Positions 9,021 through 16,753 of a stretch of 47,694 bases of DNA are shown piece by piece; positions within the stretch are counted from its first letter, which is position 1, and each line of letters starts with the position of its first letter. This DNA is from JAPXSY01 sp034003585 (GTDB lineage: Bacteria > Verrucomicrobiota > Kiritimatiellia > RFP12 > UBA1067), in contig JAVEYH010000012.1 in assembly GCA_034003585.1 (NCBI GenBank), positions 1-47,694 of the forward strand, written 5' to 3'. Made by a program: the position numbers and the translations under genes. The notes beneath the pieces were generated by a model, which was not told the origin of the DNA, did not search any database, and saw only the letters and a program-made list of their open reading frames with translations.

Positions 9021-11322
9021 TTACTTTTTCGCGCCCGGAAGCCCGATCTCGCGCACACCCGCGGCCTCCCGGATCGGCCAGGTGGCACGGAACCGGTCCG
9101 GATAGGGGCCGATCTTCTCCACGGGGATCGGCTTGAATCCGAGACGGAACGCGGGGGACCGGGGAGAGAGCCGGTAATCGTCGTTTGCGGGATCGGCGAA
9201 CAGGGGATCGGCGATCACCGAGTGCGTGTCGAATCCCTCCGCCTGCCAACTCGCCCACTCGTCCATCAGGGTCACGGCCTGCAGGGAGGCATCGTCCGCC
9301 CATACCGTCTCCGCGTCCGCGGGGCACGTCAGCCGCGCGCGCATCCCCTTCATCTCTGGCTCGTACCAGGGTTCCCCCGGACCCGGCAGGCGGAAAGCGA
9401 TTTCATAGGGTTCCCATGCCGTACCGACATAAACCGTTTTTTCCGGCACGTGACCCTGCCAGTTTTTCCCGCTGGCCCGGTCCGTCTGTACCGCCAGCCG
9501 CATTTTCGTATCCTTTCGCTTGGCCCGCAGAAAAACACGGAACCGGTAATTTTCCCCGGGGAGCGCCTGCACCCCATCACTCAGAAGAACGATTCCGCCG
9601 CGTGACGCCTCTGCATCCGTCCGCGCGGCGGTCGCGATGAACAGACAGCGCCCGCCGGAGAGCGGGTTGTCTTCCACCGTCGCGACCTTTGCCCCTTCCG
9701 GCAGTTTGTCGCGGACAGACCATTTTAACGGTTTTCCGGTGGCCGCCGCCTCCTCGAATCCCGGGTTGCCCAACACGTTCGCACTCTTCGTGCCGTTCAC
9801 CCGCTGGACCCCGGTCCGGGGGGTATTGCCGTAATGGTAAATCAGGTTGTAATCGAACTCGTTCTGTTCCGGAAAATCATTACGGCTGATTCCATACAGT
9901 TTGGTTTGGGGATCGCGATAACAGATGATGTTCCGGACAAATCGGTTGCCGACCATCCGCCATGCCGTCTCCAGATCCAGCTTGGCGATTTCGGGGTATT
10001 TGGCGTACGCGGGGTTATCACGATATTTTTGAAAGCTCTGGAGATGGCCGGCCACCACATCCGCGGCCGGGTCGTGTCCGGAGTAGGTGACCTGGCGGTT
10101 CGAATGATCGACCAGAATATTGTTCTCGATCAGATTGTCGCGTCCGCCATGGACAAACACGCCGCCGAGCACCGACCGCGCGAGGATGTTGCCATAGACA
10201 TGCGTGCCGCTGTGGTCATCATCCAAATAGACGCAGCACGCACTGTGGTGCCAGCCCCACGTGCCGTCCGCCTTACGCCCGTACCCCAGCACATCGTGGA
10301 TGTGGTTGTGGCGGATGACCTGGCCGCGGATATGCCAGCACCCCCCGTTGTAATATCCGCCCGTGTCCTCGGTCTCCAGGTTCACATGGCGGATGCGGTT
10401 GTATTCGATGACGCAGTCGTTCCCCCCGCCGAAAATGCCGCAGCGCGAGGTGTCGTGAATCAGGTTGTGGGAAACGCGCAGCCCGACTCCGCCCAGCATG
10501 ATTCCGCATCCGTGGCCGTCCATCACACCGATGTGATGCAAGTAATTGTTGTCCACCGCATGCCCGCCGGGCGTCAGCGTCTCTGGGTCCCCTCCCTGAA
10601 TGATGATGCCCTGGTGACAGGTGTCCCACACGTCATTGCCGATTGCGGCGCACGCGCTGCCGCCCCTGATTTCAATACCCGCCCCGCCGCCGATCCCATG
10701 GACCCGGTTTGCCGCCACGACACAGTTCGTGGACTGGCTGACCGTCACCCCAGTGCCGTCNNNNNNNNNNNNNNNNNNNNNNNNNNNNNNNNNNNNNNNN
10801 NNNNNNNNNNNNNNNNNNNNNNNNNNNNNNNNNNNNNNNNNNNNNNNNNNNNNNNNNNNNCACGCCTTCCAGGTTTTGTGCAGCGAGATCGGTTTTGAGA
10901 ATCCCATCCCGGTACGGGACAAATCCCGTAATGCGCCTGCCACCCGTCAGAACCGGCCGCTCCTGGCCGTACGCGCGGTAGACGACCGGCGACGTTCGGG
11001 TCCCCGCGTCCTCGGCAGTCAGGTGCAGCGTGCGCCCCAACGCGTACACGCCCCCCCGCACCCAAACCGTCACGCCCCCCTCCGGCAGGCCCTTCCCGTT
11101 CCGGATGCGCCGGATCTCATCCCGCGCGCGCTCCAAGGTCGCGAAGGGGTTTTCCAGCGTGCCCGCGGCCGTATCCGTCCCGTTGGTCGCCACGTACAGG
11201 CCCACGGACCTGTCCGGCGGCTCACACGCCCGCGGCGGCGGCCGCGAAGCCACCTGCGCGCACCCCGCAACCCCAAACCCGAAAACGATCCCCGCGAGCC
11301 ACGCAAAACCATTCCGCTTCAT
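9021..11322 (-). CDS. Right-handed parallel beta-helix lipoprotein (interrupted by assembly gap)
   Basis: The visible product is 154 residues before the gap and 579 after. It starts MKRNGFAWLAGIVFGFGVAGC, a lipoprotein signal with Cys21. Then comes the family opening seen in PVC beta-helix proteins: LYVATNGTDTAAGTLENPFATLERARDEIRRI and GGVTVWVRGGVYAL. After the gap there are right-handed helix coils with N-rich turns (GIEIRGGSACAAIGNDVWDT, HNLIHDTSRCGIFGGGNDC). A carbohydrate-binding-like sandwich follows from NPGFEEAAATGKPLKWS, and the C-terminus reads DYRLSPRSPAFRLGFKPI. Such proteins are polysaccharide lyases or hydrolases or surface binding proteins; the catalytic site is not recognisable here. 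The start lies 33 bases after the stop of the upstream beta-strand-repeat gene, so they probably form an operon. Confidence 0.85.
10761..10860. other. Assembly gap (100 N)
   Basis: Exactly 100 N lie within the beta-helix gene. The coding parts on each side contain whole codons up to the gap edges (462 and 1740 bases), so the true insert must be a multiple of three and 100 is a placeholder. Related proteins usually have a substantial segment between the ITGF phrase and the first helix coils, so several hundred bases may be missing. Confidence 0.95.
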
Positions 11323-11355
11323 CGCATCCCCTTCTCCCCCTGTTCCGGCCCGCGA

Positions 11356-14100
11356 CTACCTCACGGAGAGGATCGTGCCGTCCGGAATCCGCTGCAGATA
11401 ACCCTGCGCGTCCAGATAGACCGAGGCGCCCCGATTGGAGATGGCCGCGAGTTGGGACGCGGTGAGCCCGTTTTCGTCCGTGCCGAAACGCAGCGTCGTC
11501 GGGGAGAGCCGGCCGTTGATCGTGAGCGTGCCCTCCCAGGCTTTGTGACGGCTGTCGGCGAAGGCGAGCATGGCCGAGCCGTCGCCCGCCTCGAGCACGC
11601 ACGCGCCGAGGACCTCCAGCGTGTCGAAACCGTTGCCATGGCCTGCCGGGTCCAGGACGGCATGGCTCAGCACGAGCCCGTTGCTGTTGGTCGCCGAAAA
11701 CACGTCGTCCGCGCCGAGACGCAGCCCGCCTCCGGTGACCGAAAAGTCGTCGCGGTAATCCTGTTTGCCGGTCAGCTCCAGCGTGCCGTCGCCGCTCTTG
11801 ATCAGGCCGCCGGGTGCGGCCGTGCCGTACAACCTTCCGGTCATCCGCGCGTCAATGGCCGCAGAGCCGTTCCGCACGCAAATCTCGCGCCGGGTCGTAT
11901 ACAGTTGGATCGGGTTCGGCAGGATGATTGTCGCGTCGGCGTAGGGCGAACTCAGGATCAGGGGTTTGCCGTGCTCCCCGAAACCATCGTAGGCCCATGA
12001 CATCACACTGTTTCCGCCGCCCCCGAAATTAAGCTTGCGGTCCGCGCCCCAGGCGCTGAACCCGCCCGCCTTGAACGAGACCCTGCCCGCCACCGATCCG
12101 TTCGACCGTGAAAAGGCGGTGTCCCCCACCGGGGAGTCCAGATCCGCCCCGATCTCCAATACGCCGCCGCTGTAGAGGAAGACCGTGCCTTCGGTGTAGT
12201 GTTTGGCCTCCGTGAGGCGCACCGTGCCCTCGACCACGTGGATCGAGTTCGAGAGCGCCCGCGTGACCTCCGTGAAGCCCGGCCCGGCGAACACATAGGC
12301 GTTCGCCCCGTTGGTCAGCTCCCAGGACAACGTACCGGTGCCGTGATGGTAGATGTGGGTGACGGACTGCGCGCCGTGCCGGCCGCCGCGAAAGGTGACC
12401 GGATGCGATCCGTTGATCACGATGGCGCGTCCGACAGCCGTGTTGTCGTTTTGGAACACATGCCCCCCGAGGTCGAGCGTGACCGGATTGGCCGAGGCGT
12501 CGAGGGTCAGGGTCGAAAAGGAGAGGTCCGCCGTGCGCGTGAGATCCGCGGAGAGCGAGACGTGATCCGTCCGGGCCGCGTTGTCGGCGGTCAGCTCCAG
12601 CGTGTCGGTGAACCGCACCAGCTCGAGCGTCCCGTTCTGCGCGGCGAACCCGATCCGGCCGTCGGGGTCCTGCACCAGAAGGTTGGCCCGCGTGCCGTTG
12701 GCGCTCATGAGCACGCCGTTGACGTCGCGGACCGTGCCCGCGTCCGCGGGGATGGCGGTGGACGCGCGGAGGACGGCGTTGCCGTCCCGCTCCAGGCGGT
12801 AGAAGGCGAAGGCATCCGGAACAACCAGTTCGCCCAGCGTGACGGTTGTGCCGTCGCCGCCATTGCCGTCGGCGCGGAGAACATTGAGCGAGAAATCCAC
12901 GAGCGTGTTGGTGCCGAACTCCTGCCATGTGGTGTTGCCCGCACCCGCCTTGCCGCGGAGCGTCAATCTGGAGTCATAGAACCGGAGCGTCCTTCCCGCG
13001 AGAAAGAGCCGGTTGCTGCCCGCGCCCCCGGTGTCATCGCAATAATCCGCGATCAGCGTGCCGCCGTTCATCTGCACATGGTGTGCATCCGTCGGCCAGC
13101 CGGTAAAGGTGTTTTGACCGGTAAGCCGCCACGTGCCCGACTCGTTTTTGACCAGCCGCGTGGTATAGGTGGTCACATGATTCGAGATCCCGCCCGCGAT
13201 CCGGCTCTCCCCGGAGGAGACGCCCGCCAGCGTGACACAGGTGTTGTTGTACGGGGACACCGTCAGCGGTCCGGTGAAATCGAGACTGCCGCAGCCGCTG
13301 TTGTTAAACAATCTGGCACCGCTGCCCGTGAAAGACAACCTGCGGTTCGAACGCCAACTGCGGCTCCCGATATAGTAGAAAGGATTGTTGCCCATGCCGA
13401 GCGACACGCCTGTCCCGAGGGCGCAGGACACACCCTGATCCGCGACGGAGGTGAACAGGAGCCCGTCTCCGTCCGTGCTGATCGAACCCGTGAAGGTGTT
13501 GGCATCGTTGCACAGGATGACCTTCGGCGCGAAGCCCGAGCCGTAAGCCGGAAACGGGGCATAGGATCCGGTGACCTCGGCTTCGCACTCCAGACTCCCT
13601 TTTCCGGTGATCCAGAGGTTGATCGTCGGCGGCGTCATCAGCGTGAGCCCCCTGCGCAGCGTCACCGTGCTGAAGGTGTTGGTGGGCAGGAAGAGGTGCC
13701 GGGTTGGCGAGGTGTAGCCGGGCAGGACTGCGCTGCCGAAGCCCAGCGTGTTGGTGCCCTCGATGACCAGATGCGTCACTTCGTAGGCGAACGTGAAATC
13801 CATCCCGTTCGTGAACGTGTGGTCCGCCGTGAGCCGGAGCGTCACATTCGAGGCGAGGGTCCGGAAGTCGCCGTTGATGACGCCGTCCGTCCAGTTCTCG
13901 GGATCATTGAGATCGGCACTGGCGCGTCCGCCGGGAACCCCCGCGCCATTCCATGCGGCCAGTGCCCGTAACGAGACCCCGGACACCGCCACGGCGAGAC
14001 ACACCGCCCCCCGAACAGAACCGCGCCGCAAAACCGGCTCACCCTCGCACGTCACGCGATCAGAATGCTTGGCCTCCGAAACACACGTCCGTCCGCACAT
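11356..14100 (-). CDS. Large exported protein with passenger-associated beta-strand repeats
   Basis: The 914-residue protein starts at an ATG preceded at ideal distance by GGGAGGTGG. The signal peptide is VLRRGSVRGAVCLAVAVSGV...ALA near residues 24-48. The mature part opens AAWNGAGVPGG...LNDPENWTDGVINGDF and is made of beta-strand repeats throughout, for example GLIKSGDGTLELTGKQDYR at about 764-782. The C-terminal block has LTINGRLSPTTLRFG, TASQLAAI and VYLDAQGYLQ, a conserved closing phrase of such proteins in Verrucomicrobiota and relatives. It then ends at SVR with no beta-barrel, PEP-CTERM or other sorting tail. I infer a secreted or loosely attached surface protein. It is the first gene of an operon with the beta-helix lipoprotein. 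Substrate and role are unknown. Confidence 0.85.
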   Translation of the reverse strand: MCGRTCVSEAKHSDRVTCEGEPVLRRGSVRGAVCLAVAVSGVSLRALAAWNGAGVPGGRASADLNDPENWTDGVINGDFRTLASNVTLRLTADHTFTNGMDFTFAYEVTHLVIEGTNTLGFGSAVLPGYTSPTRHLFLPTNTFSTVTLRRGLTLMTPPTINLWITGKGSLECEAEVTGSYAPFPAYGSGFAPKVILCNDANTFTGSISTDGDGLLFTSVADQGVSCALGTGVSLGMGNNPFYYIGSRSWRSNRRLSFTGSGARLFNNSGCGSLDFTGPLTVSPYNNTCVTLAGVSSGESRIAGGISNHVTTYTTRLVKNESGTWRLTGQNTFTGWPTDAHHVQMNGGTLIADYCDDTGGAGSNRLFLAGRTLRFYDSRLTLRGKAGAGNTTWQEFGTNTLVDFSLNVLRADGNGGDGTTVTLGELVVPDAFAFYRLERDGNAVLRASTAIPADAGTVRDVNGVLMSANGTRANLLVQDPDGRIGFAAQNGTLELVRFTDTLELTADNAARTDHVSLSADLTRTADLSFSTLTLDASANPVTLDLGGHVFQNDNTAVGRAIVINGSHPVTFRGGRHGAQSVTHIYHHGTGTLSWELTNGANAYVFAGPGFTEVTRALSNSIHVVEGTVRLTEAKHYTEGTVFLYSGGVLEIGADLDSPVGDTAFSRSNGSVAGRVSFKAGGFSAWGADRKLNFGGGGNSVMSWAYDGFGEHGKPLILSSPYADATIILPNPIQLYTTRREICVRNGSAAIDARMTGRLYGTAAPGGLIKSGDGTLELTGKQDYRDDFSVTGGGLRLGADDVFSATNSNGLVLSHAVLDPAGHGNGFDTLEVLGACVLEAGDGSAMLAFADSRHKAWEGTLTINGRLSPTTLRFGTDENGLTASQLAAISNRGASVYLDAQGYLQRIPDGTILSVR

Positions 14101-14471
14101 GCTCCACCTCCCGTGTCACCGCACCGGCATGCCGCCCCGCCCACACGGGAAACGCACCCGTGTCCGCGGAGCAAGACAACCTGTATGTTTACTTTCCCAC
14201 TCTTGGCCCATTCTGACAAGCGGTTTTTTTGGGGGTGTCGGGGTGAAATCAAACGTAGACAATTTGTAGTTGGCAAAAGGGGACGGAGCGGAAACGGCGG
14301 GTGTGTTCGTCCCCGGCGTTTCCGGAGGCGACCGCGCGGCACCCTGGACGCAGGAGGTTGCCGACAGCCTCCGGATCTGGATCGCCGCCGCGCAGTACGC
14401 GGCGGGCACACGTCTACCGCATGGGATTGGGTGGTGTGGTCGCCAGTGATCCGGTCATCCCCCTCTCCCCT
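14101..14471. other. Intergenic region with no gene
   Basis: About 370 bases upstream of the repeat protein (-) and downstream of the lexA-like gene (-). No frame has convincing coding character. It contains an imperfect hairpin at 14290-14323 and, further right, the period-7 tract. A weak minus-strand promoter could be TTGCCA with TTTGAT at 17-base spacing, reading out of 14275-14245, but I do not rely on it. Confidence 0.5.
14290..14323. repeat. GC hairpin, second copy of a recurring intergenic element
   Basis: GGAAACG at 14290-14296 pairs with CGTTTCC at 14317-14323, followed inward by CGGG and CCCG after one mismatch. The phrase ACGGCGGGT...TTCGT...CGTTTCC is shared with the element at 8899-8926, with a two-base difference in loop length. 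Both lie near the 5' side of exported-protein genes. Confidence 0.45.
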
Positions 14472-14513
14472 CACCGTCCTCTGTCCTCCGGTCTCCGTCC
14501 TCAGTCTTCACCC
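14472..14513. repeat. Degenerate period-7 repeat, YTCNGNC type
   Basis: Consecutive seven-base units CACCGTC, CTCTGTC, CTCCGGT, CTCCGTC, CTCAGTC, TTCACCC end 7 bases before the lexA-like stop codon, thus in its 3' untranslated region. The same unit type occurs on the other side of the gene at 15215-15256. Confidence 0.6.
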
Positions 14514-14520
14514 CCGCCCC

Positions 14521-15111
14521 TCACACCAGCTTCCGGATCACGCCGCTGACAACCCCCTCGACCGCCAGCCTGCTCTTGGGCCGGATCGTCTCGTACTTCT
14601 TGTTGGCGGGCTCCAGCCGTATGCCCTTGCCGTCCTTGAAAAAATACTTCATTGTCCACGCCGAATCCACACAGGCGATCACGATGTCGCCGTTGCGCGG
14701 CGTCCGGCCCCGCTCGACCAGCACCGTGTCGCCGGGAAGAATACCGGCGTCGATCATCGAATCGCCCTCCACCTTCAGCATGAACGTCGCCTCGGGCCTC
14801 GTGACCAGGTACTCGTCCAGACTCAGGGTGTCCAGCAGAGATTCCTCGGCCGGCGACGGAAACCCCGCCGCAACCGAGCCCAGGATCCGCAGTTTGCACG
14901 CAGGGTTCTGCCGAGGGGCCGTGAGCCGGCCTGTGGTTGTCCTGCCCAGCACCCCAGCCTCCACGAACTTTGCCGCCATGACCGAGGCCGTGTTCTTGGA
15001 CCTGACGTTGAACAGCCCGCACAGTTCGTCGAGGGTCGGCGCGCGCCCGTGCTTCAGCACGAACCTGTTCACGACCGGGATACGCTCTTTGACCCTGGAT
15101 TGGGGTGACAT
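14521..15111 (-). CDS. lexA: LexA-type SOS repressor with UmuD-like peptidase domain
   Basis: The 196-residue protein has an N-terminal winged helix (1-66: RIPVVNRFVLKHGRAPTLDELCGLFNVRSKNTASVMAAKFVEAGVL) and a C-terminal S24 peptidase. The self-cleavage bond is A82-G83 in VAAGFPSP, the nucleophile S118 in EGDSMIDAG and the lysine K155 in WTMKYF. GFPSPAEE and GDIVIACVD look more like UmuD than like classical LexA. I expect it to repress SOS genes and, after RecA-stimulated cleavage, to relieve repression; the cleaved domain could also act as a UmuD-like polymerase partner, which is inference. The frame extends upstream to 15210, but the SOS box and TATACT promoter overlap that extension, so the ATG at 15111 is used. 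The mRNA may then be leaderless. It is divergent from the Y-family polymerase at 15317. Confidence 0.88.
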   Translation of the reverse strand: MSPQSRVKERIPVVNRFVLKHGRAPTLDELCGLFNVRSKNTASVMAAKFVEAGVLGRTTTGRLTAPRQNPACKLRILGSVAAGFPSPAEESLLDTLSLDEYLVTRPEATFMLKVEGDSMIDAGILPGDTVLVERGRTPRNGDIVIACVDSAWTMKYFFKDGKGIRLEPANKKYETIRPKSRLAVEGVVSGVIRKLV

Positions 15112-15117
15112 GCGCAC

Positions 15118-15147
15118 AGTATAGAACGTTTGTTCTGTATCACGCAA
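15118..15147 (-). promoter_or_regulatory. Promoter of the lexA-like gene, overlapping the SOS box
   Basis: On the minus strand, TTGCGT (15147-15142) and TATACT (15123-15118) are 18 bases apart. The ATG begins seven bases beyond the -10 box, exactly where transcription should start, so the transcript would have no leader. Confidence 0.6.
15124..15135. promoter_or_regulatory. LexA operator (SOS box, GAAC-N4-GTTC)
   Basis: GAACGTTTGTTC, flanked by A and T so that five bases pair on each side (AGAAC...GTTCT), matches the GAACNNNNGTTC operator known for LexA in Firmicutes and several other phyla. It lies between the -35 and -10 boxes of the repressor gene, the expected place for autorepression, and about 180 bases before the polymerase start. 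Confidence 0.7.
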
Positions 15148-15214
15148 CTCCAATCCGCTATCCTGTTCCCGTTCCGGTCTCCAAACCGACTCACTAACGC
15201 AATCATGCACGAAC

Positions 15215-15306
15215 GGACTTCTTCCGGTCTCCGTCTTCCGTCTTCAGCCCTCAGCCCCCCTTCCCCCTCCCCCAACAGCCTAACAGTCTACCGCCTAACA
15301 GCCTCT
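15215..15306. repeat. Two adjacent degenerate period-7 tracts
   Basis: First tract, 15215-15256: GGACTTC, TTCCGGT (from 15222), CTCCGTC, TTCCGTC, TTCAGCC, CTCAGCC. Second tract, about 15272-15306: CCAACAG, CCTAACAG, TCTACCG, CCTAACAG, with 7-8 base spacing. Both lie in the 5' region of the polymerase gene and use almost only C, T and a few A/G on the plus strand. No ribosome site is visible between them and the ATG at 15317. Confidence 0.6.
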
Positions 15307-15316
15307 CCCTCCCTCC

Positions 15317-16612
15317 ATGTCATCCCCCTACCAAGACTGCACCGTCCTGCACGTGGACGCCGACGGTTTCTTCGCCGGCGTCGAGCAGGCGCTCAACCCC
15401 GTCCTGCGCGGCAAGCCCGTCGTGACCGGCGCGGAACGCGGCATCATCGCCGCAGCCAGCTACGAGGCCAAGGCGCTGGGCATCAAGCGCGGGCTCCAAC
15501 TCCACGAGGCCAAGAAGCTTTGCCCCGGCCTCGTGATCCTTCCCTCGGACTACGAGGCCTACAGTCTCTACTCCCGGCGCATGTTCGACATCCTGCGCCG
15601 CTTCACCCCGCTGGTCGAGGAATACTCCATCGACGAGGCCTTCGCCGACCTCTCGGGATGCGGCGACGTGCTCGCCTGTCCGCCGGAAACGGTCGCGGAA
15701 CGGCTTCGCAATGCGGTTTCCTCTGAAATGGGCCTCACCGTCTCCGTCGGCATCAGCCTCACCAAAACGCTGGCCAAGCTCTGCTCGAAGTTCCGCAAGC
15801 CGAACGGCCAGACGATCCTCCGGCGCGAACACGTCCAGATCATGCTGAAGCGCACGCCCGTCGCCAAAGTATGGGGCATCGGACCTGCCGGCGCCGCCAA
15901 ACTCCAGGCCAAGGGCGTTGCGACGGCCTACGGCTTCACCCGCATGGATGAATCCGCTGTCCTGCGCCTCTTGCACAAACCCGGCCATGAGACCTGGCGC
16001 GAACTCCAAGGTCGCCGCGTCTTCCCCCTGGACTTGGAAGGCAAGCGCACCTACGACAGCATGATGAAGGGCCACACCTTTTCGCCGCCCAGCGACGACC
16101 CCCGGCTGGTGTTCTCCGAGGCCCTGCGCAACATGACCGACGCCATGGCCAAGTTGCGCCGGCACGCCCATCTCGCGAAAGAAATCGGCCTCTCCCTGCG
16201 CCTCAAGGACTACACCGGACAGAACGCCTGCGCGCGGCTTCCCAGCCCGACCAGCCACGACTGCGAAGCCGCGCCACTCCTGCGCACACTCTTCGATTCC
16301 CTGTTCACTCCCGGCCAGCTCTACCGCTCCACCCTGGTCTGGTTCGGCGGACTGGTTTCCGGGCGCGACCGCCAACTCGACCTGTTCGAGGAAACGCCGG
16401 CCCGTCATGATTACGGCCGCCTGGACGCCGCCGTGGACCGCATCAACCGCCGCTACGGTCAGCACGCGGTCGCGCCTGCGGCGCTTCTCGACCGTTCCCT
16501 GAAGCCCTACCACTCCCGAGACGCCGTCCCCGAGCGCTACGGCACGCTGATGCACGGCGAGTCAGTCCGCCACCTCGCCATCCCCCGCATGACCCTTGCC
16601 AACCCGGTGTGA
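15317..16612 (+). CDS. Y-family translesion DNA polymerase (UmuC/DinB type)
   Basis: The 431-residue enzyme copies past damaged bases. The catalytic acids are D14 (HVDADGFF) and D106/E107 (EYSIDEAF), with F19 at the steric-gate position. The RGKPVVTG and AASYEAKALGIKRG finger segments are present, followed by the thumb (WGIGPAGAAKLQAKGV) and the little-finger domain. The beta-clamp binding motif QLDLF is at 353-357 and is followed by about 75 residues, the arrangement of UmuC rather than E. coli DinB, whose clamp motif is at the very end. It is divergent from the LexA/UmuD-like gene and shares its intergenic region with one SOS box. No Shine-Dalgarno site precedes the ATG; the start is chosen because SSPYQDCTVLHVDADGFF matches family starts. 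Confidence 0.92.
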   Translation: MSSPYQDCTVLHVDADGFFAGVEQALNPVLRGKPVVTGAERGIIAAASYEAKALGIKRGLQLHEAKKLCPGLVILPSDYEAYSLYSRRMFDILRRFTPLVEEYSIDEAFADLSGCGDVLACPPETVAERLRNAVSSEMGLTVSVGISLTKTLAKLCSKFRKPNGQTILRREHVQIMLKRTPVAKVWGIGPAGAAKLQAKGVATAYGFTRMDESAVLRLLHKPGHETWRELQGRRVFPLDLEGKRTYDSMMKGHTFSPPSDDPRLVFSEALRNMTDAMAKLRRHAHLAKEIGLSLRLKDYTGQNACARLPSPTSHDCEAAPLLRTLFDSLFTPGQLYRSTLVWFGGLVSGRDRQLDLFEETPARHDYGRLDAAVDRINRRYGQHAVAPAALLDRSLKPYHSRDAVPERYGTLMHGESVRHLAIPRMTLANPV

Positions 16613-16753
16613 CTTTGACAGAATTCCCGAATAAACGAGGGTCCGCACGTGAAAACGTACCCGCCGCCAAATCCCTCGCCGTTTCCGGGAATGCGTCCAA
16701 GCCGCGTCCGGCGGACCGCCTGGGCCCGCTCCGCCGACGGTGCTGGATCCTTC

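Noticed and set aside
12199..13971. 590-aa open frame on the plus strand across the beta-strand-repeat gene
   Set aside because: The minus-strand protein has a signal peptide, strong ribosome site and family motifs; the plus frame has none.
15112..15210. Extension of the lexA-like protein by 33 residues
   Set aside because: The extension overlaps the SOS box and promoter, and residues before MSPQSR do not resemble LexA N-termini.
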